Shown piece after piece: positions 1-7,393 of a stretch of DNA of 61,852 bases (the stretch's first letter is position 1; the number at the start of each line of letters is the position of its first letter). The DNA is from Siculibacillus lacustris (GTDB lineage: Bacteria; Pseudomonadota; Alphaproteobacteria; Rhizobiales; Ancalomicrobiaceae), in assembly GCF_004328075.1 (NCBI RefSeq), contig NZ_SJFN01000028.1, positions 1 through 61,852 of the forward strand, written 5' to 3'. The notes below the pieces were generated by a model. It was not told the DNA's origin. It did no database searches and saw only the letters and a list, made by a program, of their open reading frames with translations. Both the position numbers and the translations under genes were made by a program.

Positions 1-1
1 C

Positions 2-142
2 GACAATACCGTCGCCGACGCCGTGCTCGACCGCCTCGTCCACAACGCCCACCGCATCGAACTGGCCGGCGACAGCATGCGCAAGCAAAGGGCCTCGCCC
101 CTCTTGACCCCCGCCGAAAACGGCGAAACCTATAACCCCTGA
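2..142 (+). CDS. istB: IstB-type ATPase of an IS21-family element, C-terminal end only
   Basis: The last 46 residues of IstB, the AAA+ helper ATPase that works with the IstA transposase. The tail [18 protein letters not shown] followed by DSMRK matches the very conserved C-terminus of IstB proteins. The gene runs in from the left edge, so its start, Walker motifs and istA lie outside the window. It ends at TGA 140-142, just before the terminal repeats of the element. Its position fixes the right-hand end of an IS21 copy inserted into prophage DNA. Confidence 0.88.
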   Translation, partial: DNTVADAVLDRLVHNAHRIELAGDSMRKQRASPLLTPAENGETYNP

Positions 143-177
143 CGAAAACGAGGCACCCGAGGACCACCCCGTCAAAA

Positions 178-246
178 CTGTCCGGACTTTAGCGGAAACG
201 CTGTCCGGGAATTAGCGGAATGGCTGTCCGGATTCAGCGAAGCGCG
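178..246 (+). mobile_element. Right end of IS21-family element: three 23-bp tandem repeats
   Basis: Three consecutive copies of a 23-bp unit beginning CTGTCCGG start at 178, 201 and 224. The first two are close matches with a shared TTAGCGGAA core. The third is degenerate after its first 9 to 10 bases. Multiple terminal repeats downstream of istB are typical of IS21-family ends and are the presumed transposase-binding sites. The exact junction with host DNA cannot be fixed, because the left end is outside the window and no target duplication can be compared; it probably lies within or just after the third copy. Confidence 0.7.
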
Positions 247-418
247 CAAGCTGGACCTCTCTGCCATCACGCTCGCCGCATTCGCCAACCGCGATCCGGC
301 GGCAATTCGCGCGGTCGCCGACCTCGTGGCGAAGGACCCCTACATCCGGCAGAAGATCCTCACCGGATACCACCACGACGAATTTTCCGACGCGACGTCC
401 CCGTCTCGCGCCGCGTGA
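233..418 (+). pseudogene. 3' remnant of a phage gene cut by the IS21 insertion
   Basis: An open frame directly after the IS end encodes about 61 residues (FSEARKLDLSAITLAAFANR onward) and ends at TGA 416-418. Third positions are GC-rich in this frame and the composition is protein-like, yet no start codon precedes it outside the IS repeats. I read it as the C-terminal piece of a phage structural or packaging gene whose 5' part lies beyond the IS element. The family is not recognised. An alternative is that the first few residues derive from IS sequence and the true remnant is slightly shorter. Confidence 0.5.
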
Positions 419-559
419 CGAACGGTAGCTTGACCAGACCATCTACACGGCCGCACACTTCGATTTGAGGCGGCCACCGCCCCCACCCACACCATCGAAC
501 CGGCACCACGGCGCGCAACACGCGCCGACGCCGTCGTTCGCCCATGAGGCGCACCCGAC

Positions 560-736
560 ATGCCCATCGTCTCCACGACTGGCACTCCCGACCAGATCCA
601 CACCCGCTGGAAATCCCAGCACGGCGTCCGTCTCGTCGATCACTCACTCCCCCCACCACCGGATCGAATGCGGTTCCTACGGTCGCTTCCGAGCTTGCCG
701 GAACTCGTGCCCCCCGACGCCGCCGTTCTGCCATGA
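560..736 (+). CDS. Small phage protein, 58 aa, function unknown
   Basis: Starts MPIVSTTGTPDQIHTRWKSQ and ends with an ATGA overlap onto the next gene. This coupling, together with GC-rich third positions at its 5' end, supports translation. The C-terminal half is rich in proline and leucine. No family is recognised; small proteins of this kind between structural genes of siphophages are often head-tail joining or chaperone proteins, but nothing here proves that. The 140 bp upstream (419-559) contain a coding-like stretch (LDQTIYTAAHFDL) without a usable start, so part of this end of the phage block may have decayed. Confidence 0.45.
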   Translation: MPIVSTTGTPDQIHTRWKSQHGVRLVDHSLPPPPDRMRFLRSLPSLPELVPPDAAVLP

Positions 737-1023
737 GGCCCGCCATGACGATCCCCACCGCAATCGGCAGCGTCGACGCCGCTGCCGCCTCCGCCGAGCC
801 GCGTCCGATCCTGACCAGCGCCGACGGACTGACGGTCGCCAACTTGATCTGTCACCCGCCGATCGACCTCGACCAGATCGCCGCCGCGCGGATGCCCCGA
901 CCCGCCGAGCCCCCGCTCTCGCACCGCGTCGATTTGTCGCTTCCCCCGTCGCGCACTCGAATGCGGCACCTCCGATCGATGCAGACGTTCCCGCGCCCGT
1001 CGCACCCCGACGCCGTCGAATGA
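733..1023 (+). CDS. Small phage protein, 96 aa, function unknown
   Basis: Begins at ATG 733, inside the stop of the preceding gene, and ends in an ATGA overlap with the tail-protein gene at 1020; an alternative start is ATG 745. The N-terminal half (IPTAIGSVDAAAASAEPRP, then LTSADGLTVANLICHPP) looks globular, and the C-terminal half is rich in Pro and Arg. The chain of overlaps with both neighbours indicates one late-gene transcript. No domain is recognised. Confidence 0.5.
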   Translation: MRPAMTIPTAIGSVDAAAASAEPRPILTSADGLTVANLICHPPIDLDQIAAARMPRPAEPPLSHRVDLSLPPSRTRMRHLRSMQTFPRPSHPDAVE

Positions 1024-1565
1024 TCACGGTCAAGCTCGACGTCTCGGGGCTCACGGCGGGCCTCAAGCGCCTGTCGACGGATCTCAGGTCACAACTGGCG
1101 GGGGCGGTAACATCGGCCGCCCGTGCCGGCCGGACGGACTTCTACAGGCAGGCGCAATCCGAGCTGCACCTTCGCGCCAGAGATATCCGCGCATCGCAAA
1201 GTATCGATTTCATCCGGGCAAGTCCGGCGACCCTGAAATCGACTTTCACGCCTTCGACCAAATCTTCCAACATGGCCGATACCGGCATCAGTTGGACCCG
1301 TCCAGGCGGTCTGACCGCTCTGACGCATGTCGTCACCAAAGGTTCCAAGACCTTCTCTCGCGGCTTTATCATCAAAGGCAAAGCCGTTCATCGAACCGGG
1401 TCGGCGCGCAATGCCATCAAGTCGCTGAGAACGACCAAACCTTCGACGTTGATGTCGCAGGAAGACGCTCCCGCGCGAATAGCGTGGGAAACCACGACCA
1501 CCGAACGGCTCAATCAGGCGCTCCCCGTCGCAGTCGAGAGGGCAATCGCCAAAGCGGGGTTCTGA
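1020..1565 (+). CDS. Prophage minor tail protein Z (GpZ)-like
   Basis: A 181-residue protein beginning MITVKLDVSGLTAGLKRLST. The N-terminal pattern of a short strand, then a helix with LTAGLKRL and then repeated Ala/Arg residues is that of lambda GpZ-type minor tail proteins, small tail-completion or connector proteins. The C-terminal part (RGFIIKGKAVHRTGSARNAI) contains the basic loop usual in the family. The start is the ATGA overlap at 1020. A GpZ-like gene normally lies downstream of the head genes, whereas here it precedes the terminase genes, so the block is either rearranged or a cassette with unusual order. Confidence 0.65.
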   Translation: MITVKLDVSGLTAGLKRLSTDLRSQLAGAVTSAARAGRTDFYRQAQSELHLRARDIRASQSIDFIRASPATLKSTFTPSTKSSNMADTGISWTRPGGLTALTHVVTKGSKTFSRGFIIKGKAVHRTGSARNAIKSLRTTKPSTLMSQEDAPARIAWETTTTERLNQALPVAVERAIAKAGF

Positions 1566-1567
1566 AG

Positions 1568-2167
1568 ATGAAAGAGGTCTCTTCCGGCTATCTCCAGAAG
1601 CAATACCGCTTGAGCCGTAGCGATGTCATGCGGATATCCAAGGATAACCCGTGGGCTCACGCGAGCAACGGCTGCTATGACGAAGATCAGTTCGTCACCG
1701 CGATGGGTGAGTACAAATCTCGCGTCCAGAGTACATCGACGGGCGCAATGAAGAACTCGGCGGCCGGGAAACCGTCGGGGGCGAAGCGCGGTCGGCCGGC
1801 TGGCGGTGGCATAGCACGCTCGCCGGCCGATAGCGCAAACCTCGGCGCCGACGCGACATTCGCGCCCGGCGCCGAGGGCCATTCCGTCGCCGAGCAAGCC
1901 GCCCGGGTCCGTCTGGACCGTGCCCGATCGGAAGCCCGCCGCTCCGAGCTGAAGGCCGACGCAGAGGCTGGTCTTCTCGTCGAGCGCGCGGCCGTCCGGA
2001 CGATCGTCGTCCGCATCCTTTCTGAAGGGCGTGCCCGGCTCCAGGCGATCCCCGGTCGGCTCGCGCCGACCCTCGTCGGTCTCACTGCCGCCGAGATCGA
2101 CACGGCGATCCGCGCCGAGATCGTGGCCGCGTTGGCCGACCTGGCGCGCATCGAGGAGGCGATCTGA
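1568..2167 (+). CDS. Phage terminase small subunit-like (Nu1-type) DNA-packaging protein
   Basis: A 199-residue protein starting at ATG 1568, two bases after the preceding stop, and overlapping the large-terminase start by one base (TGATG). The N-terminus (YLQKQYRLSRSDVMRISKDN) could form a winged-helix recognition motif. A low-complexity linker rich in Gly, Ala and Arg follows at about residues 55-110. A long helical tail at about 115-195 has many Arg, Glu and Ala (AARVRLDRARSEARRSELK). This layout and the position just before GpA match small terminase subunits, which bind pac/cos DNA. The assignment rests largely on position and layout. Confidence 0.6.
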   Translation: MKEVSSGYLQKQYRLSRSDVMRISKDNPWAHASNGCYDEDQFVTAMGEYKSRVQSTSTGAMKNSAAGKPSGAKRGRPAGGGIARSPADSANLGADATFAPGAEGHSVAEQAARVRLDRARSEARRSELKADAEAGLLVERAAVRTIVVRILSEGRARLQAIPGRLAPTLVGLTAAEIDTAIRAEIVAALADLARIEEAI

Positions 2168-4041
2168 TGACGGTGCACCTCCGAACAGACGATGCGTCCG
2201 ACCTGGAGCGCGCCTTCCGCGCCGCTCTGGCGCCGCTGACCCCGCCCGACGCGCTCGCCTGGACGACGGCCGCCTTCCGCCTGTCGCCGAAGGACAGCGC
2301 CGCGCCGGGCCTCGTGAGTTGGGAGCCGTGGCAGACGGAAGTTCTCCAGGCCTTCGCTGATCCGGCTATTTCGCAAGTCGCTGTGTGCGCCTCCAGCCAA
2401 ACCGGGAAGACCCTGATCGGCTTGGCCTTGCTGAACTATGCCGCCCGCCACCGACCCGGGCCGGTCCTGTACCTGCACGAGACCGAGGTCTCTGCCCAGT
2501 CCTTCGCAAAAGACCGCATCGAACCGTCCCTCGAGGTCAATTCCTCGGACATCACGCTGGGGCGCCGGACCCAGGCCGGCAACACGACGACGCGGAAGGA
2601 GTTCACATCCGGGGCGATCGTGAACATCGTCGGCGCCAATAGCCCCGGCTCGCTATCCGGTCGCCCGGCCGCGACGCTCTTGGCGACCGAAGCCCGCGGC
2701 TATCCGACCAGTGCCGGCCGTGAAGGTGATCCACTCTCCCTCGCGCTCGCGCGGCTCAAGAGCTTCCCGAACTCGAAGGCATTCATCGAAAGCAGCCCCG
2801 GCGTCAAAGGCCGCTGCCGCCTGACGGAAGCCGTCGAGCAAGGCGACGCCCGCCGCTTCCACGTGAAGTGCCCGAGCTGTGGCCATGAGGCGCCGGTCTT
2901 GTTCGACGCGGCGCCCGGCTCCCATCATATCGCTTACAGCCTGAAGCAACCCGACACCTCGGGTATAGCTTGCTGCGACTGCGGTTCACTCTGGACGGCA
3001 CGGGAACGCCTGGACGCCATCCGGCACGGTTACTTCAAGGCGACCCGCGAAGCAATCGATCCGACCGTCGCGAGTTTCTACTATTCGGAACTGGTTTCCC
3101 CTCGATCGACCATCGCCGACATCGTCCGCCGTTACGCTGCCGCCCGGCTTCACCCCGAACGGCTGCACTCGTTCACGAACACATGCCTCGGTGAAGTCTA
3201 CGACCCCGATCAGGCGACCGTCAGCATCGACCCCGAAGACCTGGCGGCCCGAGCCGAGAACTACGATGCAAACTCGCTCCTCCCGGAAGGTGTTCTGGTC
3301 GTCACTGCCGGCATCGATACGCAACCCGATCGGCTGGAGGTGCAGATCCTCGGGCACGGCGAGAACAACCGCCGATGGTCCCTGGACTACGCCGTCATCC
3401 GAGGAAACCCGAACGGACCCACGCCATGGATGGAACTCGAGAAGCTGCTCTCTACAAAAGAATACCAGCACCCATTCGGCGGGATGGTCCGAATAGCGTC
3501 GGCCTGTATCGACAGCGGCGGGGCGAATACGCAAGCCGTATCGGACTTCTGCGCTCAGAACTTGGCACGGGGTCGGAACTGGTTCGCGATCAAAGGGCAG
3601 GGCGGTGAAGGCCGCGTGATCGTCAAGAAATCGTCGGTCTACCTGAAGCGCGGCGATCCTTACAAGCTGGTGATCGTCGGCGTCGATACCGCGAAGAGCG
3701 AGATCTTCGGCTCGATCAACGGCGACGTCGATCTGGACGAAGCGACCCTGACCTTCCCGAGCAAATACCCGCCGGCATTCTTCGCCGGCATTACCTCAGA
3801 GCGGCAACGGATCACGACGGACAAGCTCGGAAGGGTGAAACGCGAGTTCATCCACGTCGACAAGGCGATCCGCAATGAACCGCTTGATACGCTGGTCTAC
3901 GCCATCGCCGCGTTCCACCTGATCTCGCCGAAGCCGGACTTCAAGTCGATCGCCTTCCGCCTCGTTCATCACGACGATAAACCCGCCGATACGATCGCAG
4001 CGAAAGCCGCGCGCATCGCCAAGCTCATGGAAGCCGCCTAA
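2167..4041 (+). CDS. Phage terminase large subunit, GpA family
   Basis: A 624-residue packaging motor and nuclease. The ATPase Walker A-like motif CASSQTGKT is at residues 74-82, and the adenine-side region (SWEPWQTEVLQAFAD) precedes it. A cysteine cluster resembling a zinc ribbon (CPSCGH, then CCDCGS) sits at about 237-273. The C-terminal nuclease half contains VVTAGIDTQPDRLEVQI and the late Asp cluster typical of GpA proteins. The length is normal for the family and no frameshift is visible, so this prophage gene appears intact. It overlaps the small subunit by one base and the next gene by one base (TAATG). Confidence 0.92.
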   Translation: MTVHLRTDDASDLERAFRAALAPLTPPDALAWTTAAFRLSPKDSAAPGLVSWEPWQTEVLQAFADPAISQVAVCASSQTGKTLIGLALLNYAARHRPGPVLYLHETEVSAQSFAKDRIEPSLEVNSSDITLGRRTQAGNTTTRKEFTSGAIVNIVGANSPGSLSGRPAATLLATEARGYPTSAGREGDPLSLALARLKSFPNSKAFIESSPGVKGRCRLTEAVEQGDARRFHVKCPSCGHEAPVLFDAAPGSHHIAYSLKQPDTSGIACCDCGSLWTARERLDAIRHGYFKATREAIDPTVASFYYSELVSPRSTIADIVRRYAAARLHPERLHSFTNTCLGEVYDPDQATVSIDPEDLAARAENYDANSLLPEGVLVVTAGIDTQPDRLEVQILGHGENNRRWSLDYAVIRGNPNGPTPWMELEKLLSTKEYQHPFGGMVRIASACIDSGGANTQAVSDFCAQNLARGRNWFAIKGQGGEGRVIVKKSSVYLKRGDPYKLVIVGVDTAKSEIFGSINGDVDLDEATLTFPSKYPPAFFAGITSERQRITTDKLGRVKREFIHVDKAIRNEPLDTLVYAIAAFHLISPKPDFKSIAFRLVHHDDKPADTIAAKAARIAKLMEAA

Positions 4042-4622
4042 TGCCCTACGAGATCGAAGCCTTGTTTCCGGCAATCTTCACCAGCCTCAACCCCAATCAG
4101 CGCGACGCCGTCGCTCCGGTCCTCACCGAATGGGCAGAAGGCGTCCAGGCGACCGCCACGGCCACCGCAATGGCCAAGGCCGACGACCTTGCGGTGAGCC
4201 TCTTCGGTCGTCGCGTCGACGCGCTGACCTCCTCGACGCTGGCGGCCGAGCGCGCCCGATGGCTGTCGGTCATCACCGAGGCCGCTGGCACCGATCGTCG
4301 CCTGGAGTTCGCCGCGCGGCTGTTGGCGACGTCCGACATGTGCGCGCCGGACATCTCCGCGGCCATGGAATTTGTGCCGGCGAACAGCGCCACGACGAAC
4401 CCGTTCTTCGCGGCGATGACCGTCTGTGCGACCGGCGCGCCCGCCCTGGCGGCCGAGGCCGAGACCGACCCCAACGGCCCGCCGACTGCCGAGAAGAAGG
4501 CCGCCTTCCTCGCGACGATGGGCCTCGACCCCGCGAAGAAGACCCTCCCCGGCACCGGCTTCGGTATCCGCGACCTGTCGGCCGGCGTCGCCGCATACGC
4601 GTCCTCCGTTGCCCCCCTCTGA
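4041..4622 (+). CDS. Phage-block protein of unknown function, 193 aa
   Basis: Starts in a one-base overlap with the terminase stop (MPYEIEALFPAIFTSLNPNQ). It is predicted to be mainly helical, with no signal peptide or membrane segment. Near its C-terminus it carries EKKAAFLATMGLDPAKK, a motif that recurs twice in the next gene, which suggests that the two proteins share a short helical module. Immediately after terminase one would expect a portal or head-tail joining gene, but the size and sequence fit neither. The function is unknown. Confidence 0.6.
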   Translation: MPYEIEALFPAIFTSLNPNQRDAVAPVLTEWAEGVQATATATAMAKADDLAVSLFGRRVDALTSSTLAAERARWLSVITEAAGTDRRLEFAARLLATSDMCAPDISAAMEFVPANSATTNPFFAAMTVCATGAPALAAEAETDPNGPPTAEKKAAFLATMGLDPAKKTLPGTGFGIRDLSAGVAAYASSVAPL

Positions 4623-4642
4623 AATCTAGGAACACCACGACC

Positions 4643-5239
4643 ATGACCCGCAACGACCTGCACACCCTTGCCGCCACCCTCGACGCCACCTCGCCCAAGG
4701 GAGGCTCCGCGATCCTGTCGCGCCTCCTCCGTGGAGATGCCCCGTTCGCCAACCTCCAGGCCGACGTCGCCGAACTCGTCGCCGACTTCGGCGGCAAGCT
4801 CAGCCCGACGGCTCGCACCATCGCGGCCATGGTGATGGGCGCCGAGACCGGCGCCGTTCTGATCAAGGCGGCTGTCCCCGCTACCGCCGCGGTGACCGAC
4901 GACCAGAAGGCGCGGTTCCTGATCGACATGGGCTTCAAGGCCGCGCCCAAGGTGGCAGCCCTCCAGCACAGCCCCGAGGCCGCACGCGCCGCCGAGCGCG
5001 ACGAATGGCTCGCATCGGTCGGCATGGGCCTCTCTGAGGCGAAGGTCTCCACCCGTGTCCCGGTCCTCAGCCTGCACAGCGACGAGCTGCCCGAGGTGCC
5101 ACGGCGGGGCGACTGGTACATCAGGGACCGGACGGGCGACGCCTTCGAGGTCGCCGAGGTCGAGCACGATGGGCATACCGGCATCCGCTGCCGGCTGATC
5201 CAACTCGGTCGCCAGCACGGCGAGCCGCCGACCGCCTGA
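4643..5239 (+). CDS. Phage-block protein of unknown function, 198 aa
   Basis: Begins MTRNDLHTLAATLDATSPKG, 20 bp after the preceding gene, with AGGAAC upstream as a weak ribosome site. Two copies of a short helical motif (DQKARFLIDMGFKAAPK and ERDEWLASVGMGLSEAK) are shared with the upstream protein. The C-terminal 60 residues (RRGDWYIRDRTGDAFEVAEV onward) look like a small beta-barrel, reminiscent of head-tail or tail-attachment proteins, but this is a guess from sequence texture. It is the last gene of the block and is followed by a strong terminator. Confidence 0.58.
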   Translation: MTRNDLHTLAATLDATSPKGGSAILSRLLRGDAPFANLQADVAELVADFGGKLSPTARTIAAMVMGAETGAVLIKAAVPATAAVTDDQKARFLIDMGFKAAPKVAALQHSPEAARAAERDEWLASVGMGLSEAKVSTRVPVLSLHSDELPEVPRRGDWYIRDRTGDAFEVAEVEHDGHTGIRCRLIQLGRQHGEPPTA

Positions 5240-5243
5240 CACG

Positions 5244-5283
5244 AAGAAGCCGGCGAGGGGAGGTCCCCTGTCGCCGGCTTCTT
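5244..5283 (+). terminator. Bidirectional intrinsic terminator closing the phage block
   Basis: A 13-bp stem (AAGAAGCCGGCGA pairing with 5271-5283), extended inward by GGGG/CCCC, is followed by CTTTC on the plus strand; the left arm gives TTCTT on the minus strand. It sits between two convergent genes and can serve both. Confidence 0.8.
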
Positions 5284-5297
5284 TCGTCAGTAGACCA

Positions 5298-5621
5298 TCA
5301 GGCGGCTTGGCCGAGAAGCGCGACACGCAGAGCCGCGACAGCGGTGCACCACCGCTCGCTCTCCCCCCGAGACCAATCCCCCCGCATCACGGTCGCCGCC
5401 AACGTCTGCCCTCTTTCGCCGGGAATGATCCGTTGGAGGACGGTGACGACACACGCCATCGGGCATACGTCGAACAGCCGTTCGTGGGGCAATGCCTCGA
5501 TGAGCCCGTCGCACACTGCGTCGACCTCTTCGAAACTGGCGAAGTCGTCTTCTTCGAACAGACACGCGATCAGGCATTCCAATTCGAAGAGTGCCTCGTC
5601 GAGTGCTTCGGTCTTATTCAT
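5298..5621 (-). CDS. Hypothetical acidic protein, 107 aa
   Basis: Starts MNKTEALDEALFELECLIAC at 5621. The first 50 residues are strongly acidic and hydrophobic (CLFEEDDFASFEEVDAVCDG), followed by a more basic, Arg-rich C-terminus. Four cysteines lie in the first 60 residues without a recognisable zinc pattern. No family is recognised. It is convergent with the phage late genes and transcribed away from a 13-bp inverted repeat at 5663-5748, the position of a regulator or moron gene in prophages; an anti-repressor or anti-restriction role would fit the acidity but is speculation. Confidence 0.5.
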   Translation of the reverse strand: MNKTEALDEALFELECLIACLFEEDDFASFEEVDAVCDGLIEALPHERLFDVCPMACVVTVLQRIIPGERGQTLAATVMRGDWSRGESERWCTAVAALRVALLGQAA

Positions 5622-5662
5622 CGTATGGCTCCCCTGTTAATGCAAAAGGTGTAATCCACAAA

Positions 5663-5748
5663 TTGACAGATGTATCCGCGTCATTTTGACACGATAACGA
5701 TGCTAATACAATGTATAGACATGCTAACTCGGGCCATACATCTGTCAA
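5663..5748. promoter_or_regulatory. Inverted-repeat control region with possible divergent promoters
   Basis: TTGACAGATGTAT (5663-5675) recurs as a perfect inverted copy at 5736-5748, 60 bp apart. Each copy carries a consensus -35 hexamer TTGACA. On the minus strand, TTGACA (5748-5743) is followed after 16 bp by TAGCAT, a fair -10 that would read toward the 5298-5621 gene. A further TTGACA at 5686 with TACAAT 15 bp downstream could read rightward. The remainder of the 340-bp gap (5622-5961) is relatively AT-rich with no convincing gene. Confidence 0.5.
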
Positions 5749-5961
5749 CGCGAAAGCCCAGTGCTAGGCGGGCTCTTATTGTAATTTTCGAGATGATTTC
5801 TACAGAGGGCAGGTTCCCCAGATCTCCGCGGACACGATCCCGCCGCGCCTCTTCCCCCACGTCCTTCAACTCTCAGAAGAGCGGCCGTCGCCAACTGGCG
5901 TATTTTCGCGTAGGCTCCAAGCCCGACTGCACCGCGGCCCATATTTGTGGGAGTGCTGAAG

Positions 5962-6438
5962 ATGCACGCGATGTACATGCTTTCGACCGACAATAATCCT
6001 TGGCTCTATTGGAATATCGACCGGCAAATAGGCCCTGGTTCCCATGGTGATGACGTTCGGTTCGCGCAATATCTCCTGGTGTATTGGTCATACACATTCG
6101 AGCTCGGCTATGAACTAACCGAGGTTGATGGATATTGGGGCGGGAAAACCAGCGCGGTAATACATGCCATGGAGCGGAATACCCGCTGGCGGGTGGTTCG
6201 GGATGGCTATATCAGCCCCATACCGGAACCCTTCAGCCACAATACCGCTAGCAATAAGTCCTATAAATTCGATATATTGCTTGAGAATTACACGAGGCGA
6301 GCAACAGGCTTCGGTATCAACCAGCTTCCGATCGAGCCCATCAATGCCATCATGCGTGGCATCCCGAGCGATGGCTATTGCCCCCCGGCGCTCGCCGGAG
6401 CACTGCGGCGGGCTCTGAGCCGGGTGGGGGTTTCCTGA
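5962..6438 (+). CDS. Hypothetical protein with peptidoglycan-binding-like repeat pattern
   Basis: A 158-residue protein starting MHAMYMLSTDNNPWLYWNID (GTG 5947 is an alternative start). Residues about 24-68 read GSHGDDVRFAQYLLVYW, then LTEVDGYWGGKTSAVIHAM. That is the order of a peptidoglycan-binding type 1 domain, in which a V-x-x-L-Q helix is followed by VDGxFGxxT and a helix, but it is aromatic-rich and atypical. No signal peptide is seen, so wall binding would need another export route or lysis. It has lower GC than the core genome. It lies 44 bp upstream of a UDG-like gene on the same strand, and the two may be cotranscribed. Confidence 0.5.
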   Translation: MHAMYMLSTDNNPWLYWNIDRQIGPGSHGDDVRFAQYLLVYWSYTFELGYELTEVDGYWGGKTSAVIHAMERNTRWRVVRDGYISPIPEPFSHNTASNKSYKFDILLENYTRRATGFGINQLPIEPINAIMRGIPSDGYCPPALAGALRRALSRVGVS

Positions 6439-6482
6439 CGGCGAGGTGGTTGGCAGTAGCGGCGATGAAGTCGAGGAAGGCC

Positions 6483-7157
6483 ATGAAAGACAAAGCGAAC
6501 CGTCTCGCTGCTCTCGCGGCAAAGCGGCACGCGAGCCCTTACGATGGCTATTCGAATGTTTGCCAAATCGAGCCGCGGTACGACGGGCCTTATGTCTCTC
6601 CGTGGTCAAAATCCGCACATAACGAAGATGCGGACGTGATGATCATTGGACAGGATTGGTCATCAGAAGATCGCTTGAAGCTACCGTTTAATCAAAACAT
6701 TGCGTATCTTGGCCATGATCCCAATTTTAAGACCAATATATCGTTGTTTCGCCTGCTCGGATGTCATTTTAACATCGATTTTGAGCAAACATACGCGACT
6801 AACTTATTTGTTTTTATCAAGACAGGAAAGACGTCAAAGCCAATTCCGACAAAGGACATGCGTAGGTCAGCTAGAGAATTCACTATCCCGATGTTAGAGA
6901 TCATCAGACCAAAAATCGCGATCTGTCTTGGAAATTACACATTAAACGCTTTACGTTTCGCGGCAGGATATAGATCCGTGAAGTGGTCGTCATATCTTGA
7001 TAATATTTCAAGTAATCCGATCTGTCAGATCGCAGGTGTTGCCATTGTCGGCGTCTCGCACCCTGGACACTATGGCACTATCAGTGCAAAGGCCTACGGA
7101 GGCCTGGACGTCCAGTGGGCTGCCGCCGCGGCCCTCCTCCGGAAATTGCGCGGGTAG
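6483..7157 (+). CDS. Uracil-DNA glycosylase superfamily protein
   Basis: A 224-residue protein with the UDG fold signature in order: VMIIGQDWSSEDR near residues 52-64 (active-site loop after the first strand), a central YATNLFVFIKTGK, then RPKIAICLGNYTLNAL, and a late SHPGHYG in the place of the HPS leucine-loop region. This matches the UDG-like proteins often annotated as hypothetical in mobile DNA. ATG 6483 is chosen because GAGGAAGG lies just upstream; ATG 6465 is in frame but lacks a good site. Its GC is clearly below that of its neighbours, pointing to recent acquisition. Whether it removes uracil or has a defence or counter-defence role is not shown. Confidence 0.7.
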   Translation: MKDKANRLAALAAKRHASPYDGYSNVCQIEPRYDGPYVSPWSKSAHNEDADVMIIGQDWSSEDRLKLPFNQNIAYLGHDPNFKTNISLFRLLGCHFNIDFEQTYATNLFVFIKTGKTSKPIPTKDMRRSAREFTIPMLEIIRPKIAICLGNYTLNALRFAAGYRSVKWSSYLDNISSNPICQIAGVAIVGVSHPGHYGTISAKAYGGLDVQWAAAAALLRKLRG

Positions 7158-7172
7158 AAGACGGTGACGGCC

Positions 7173-7313
7173 ATGGCGCTGGAGTGTCGGCATTTCTTGG
7201 AAGGGCGCTACCGGGAGATCTTCCTTCCTTCCGATGACGTCGAGTCGATATTCCGTATTTTGGCGCGCTGTGGTGCTATTCGGGCGAAAGGAGCTAAACG
7301 AAGCGGCGACTAA
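7173..7313 (+). CDS. Possible small protein, 46 aa
   Basis: An open frame MALECRHFLEGRYREIFLPS to RAKGAKRSGD follows the UDG-like gene by 15 bp. The ribosome site is weak and no homologue is recognised. It may be a real small gene cotranscribed with its neighbour or chance reading frame; composition is protein-like in the first 35 residues. Confidence 0.28.
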   Translation: MALECRHFLEGRYREIFLPSDDVESIFRILARCGAIRAKGAKRSGD

Positions 7314-7393
7314 ATGAGGGACCATCTGAGGTTTATATCAGAATGTGAATTTAATAAGCTCATATATATCAATGTTTTAGGTCGCAATTCCCT

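Noticed and set aside
465-1019. An N-terminal extension of the GpZ-like protein from TTG 465
   Set aside because: The stretch is Pro/Arg-rich in that frame, while third-position GC and ATGA overlaps support separate small genes in other frames.
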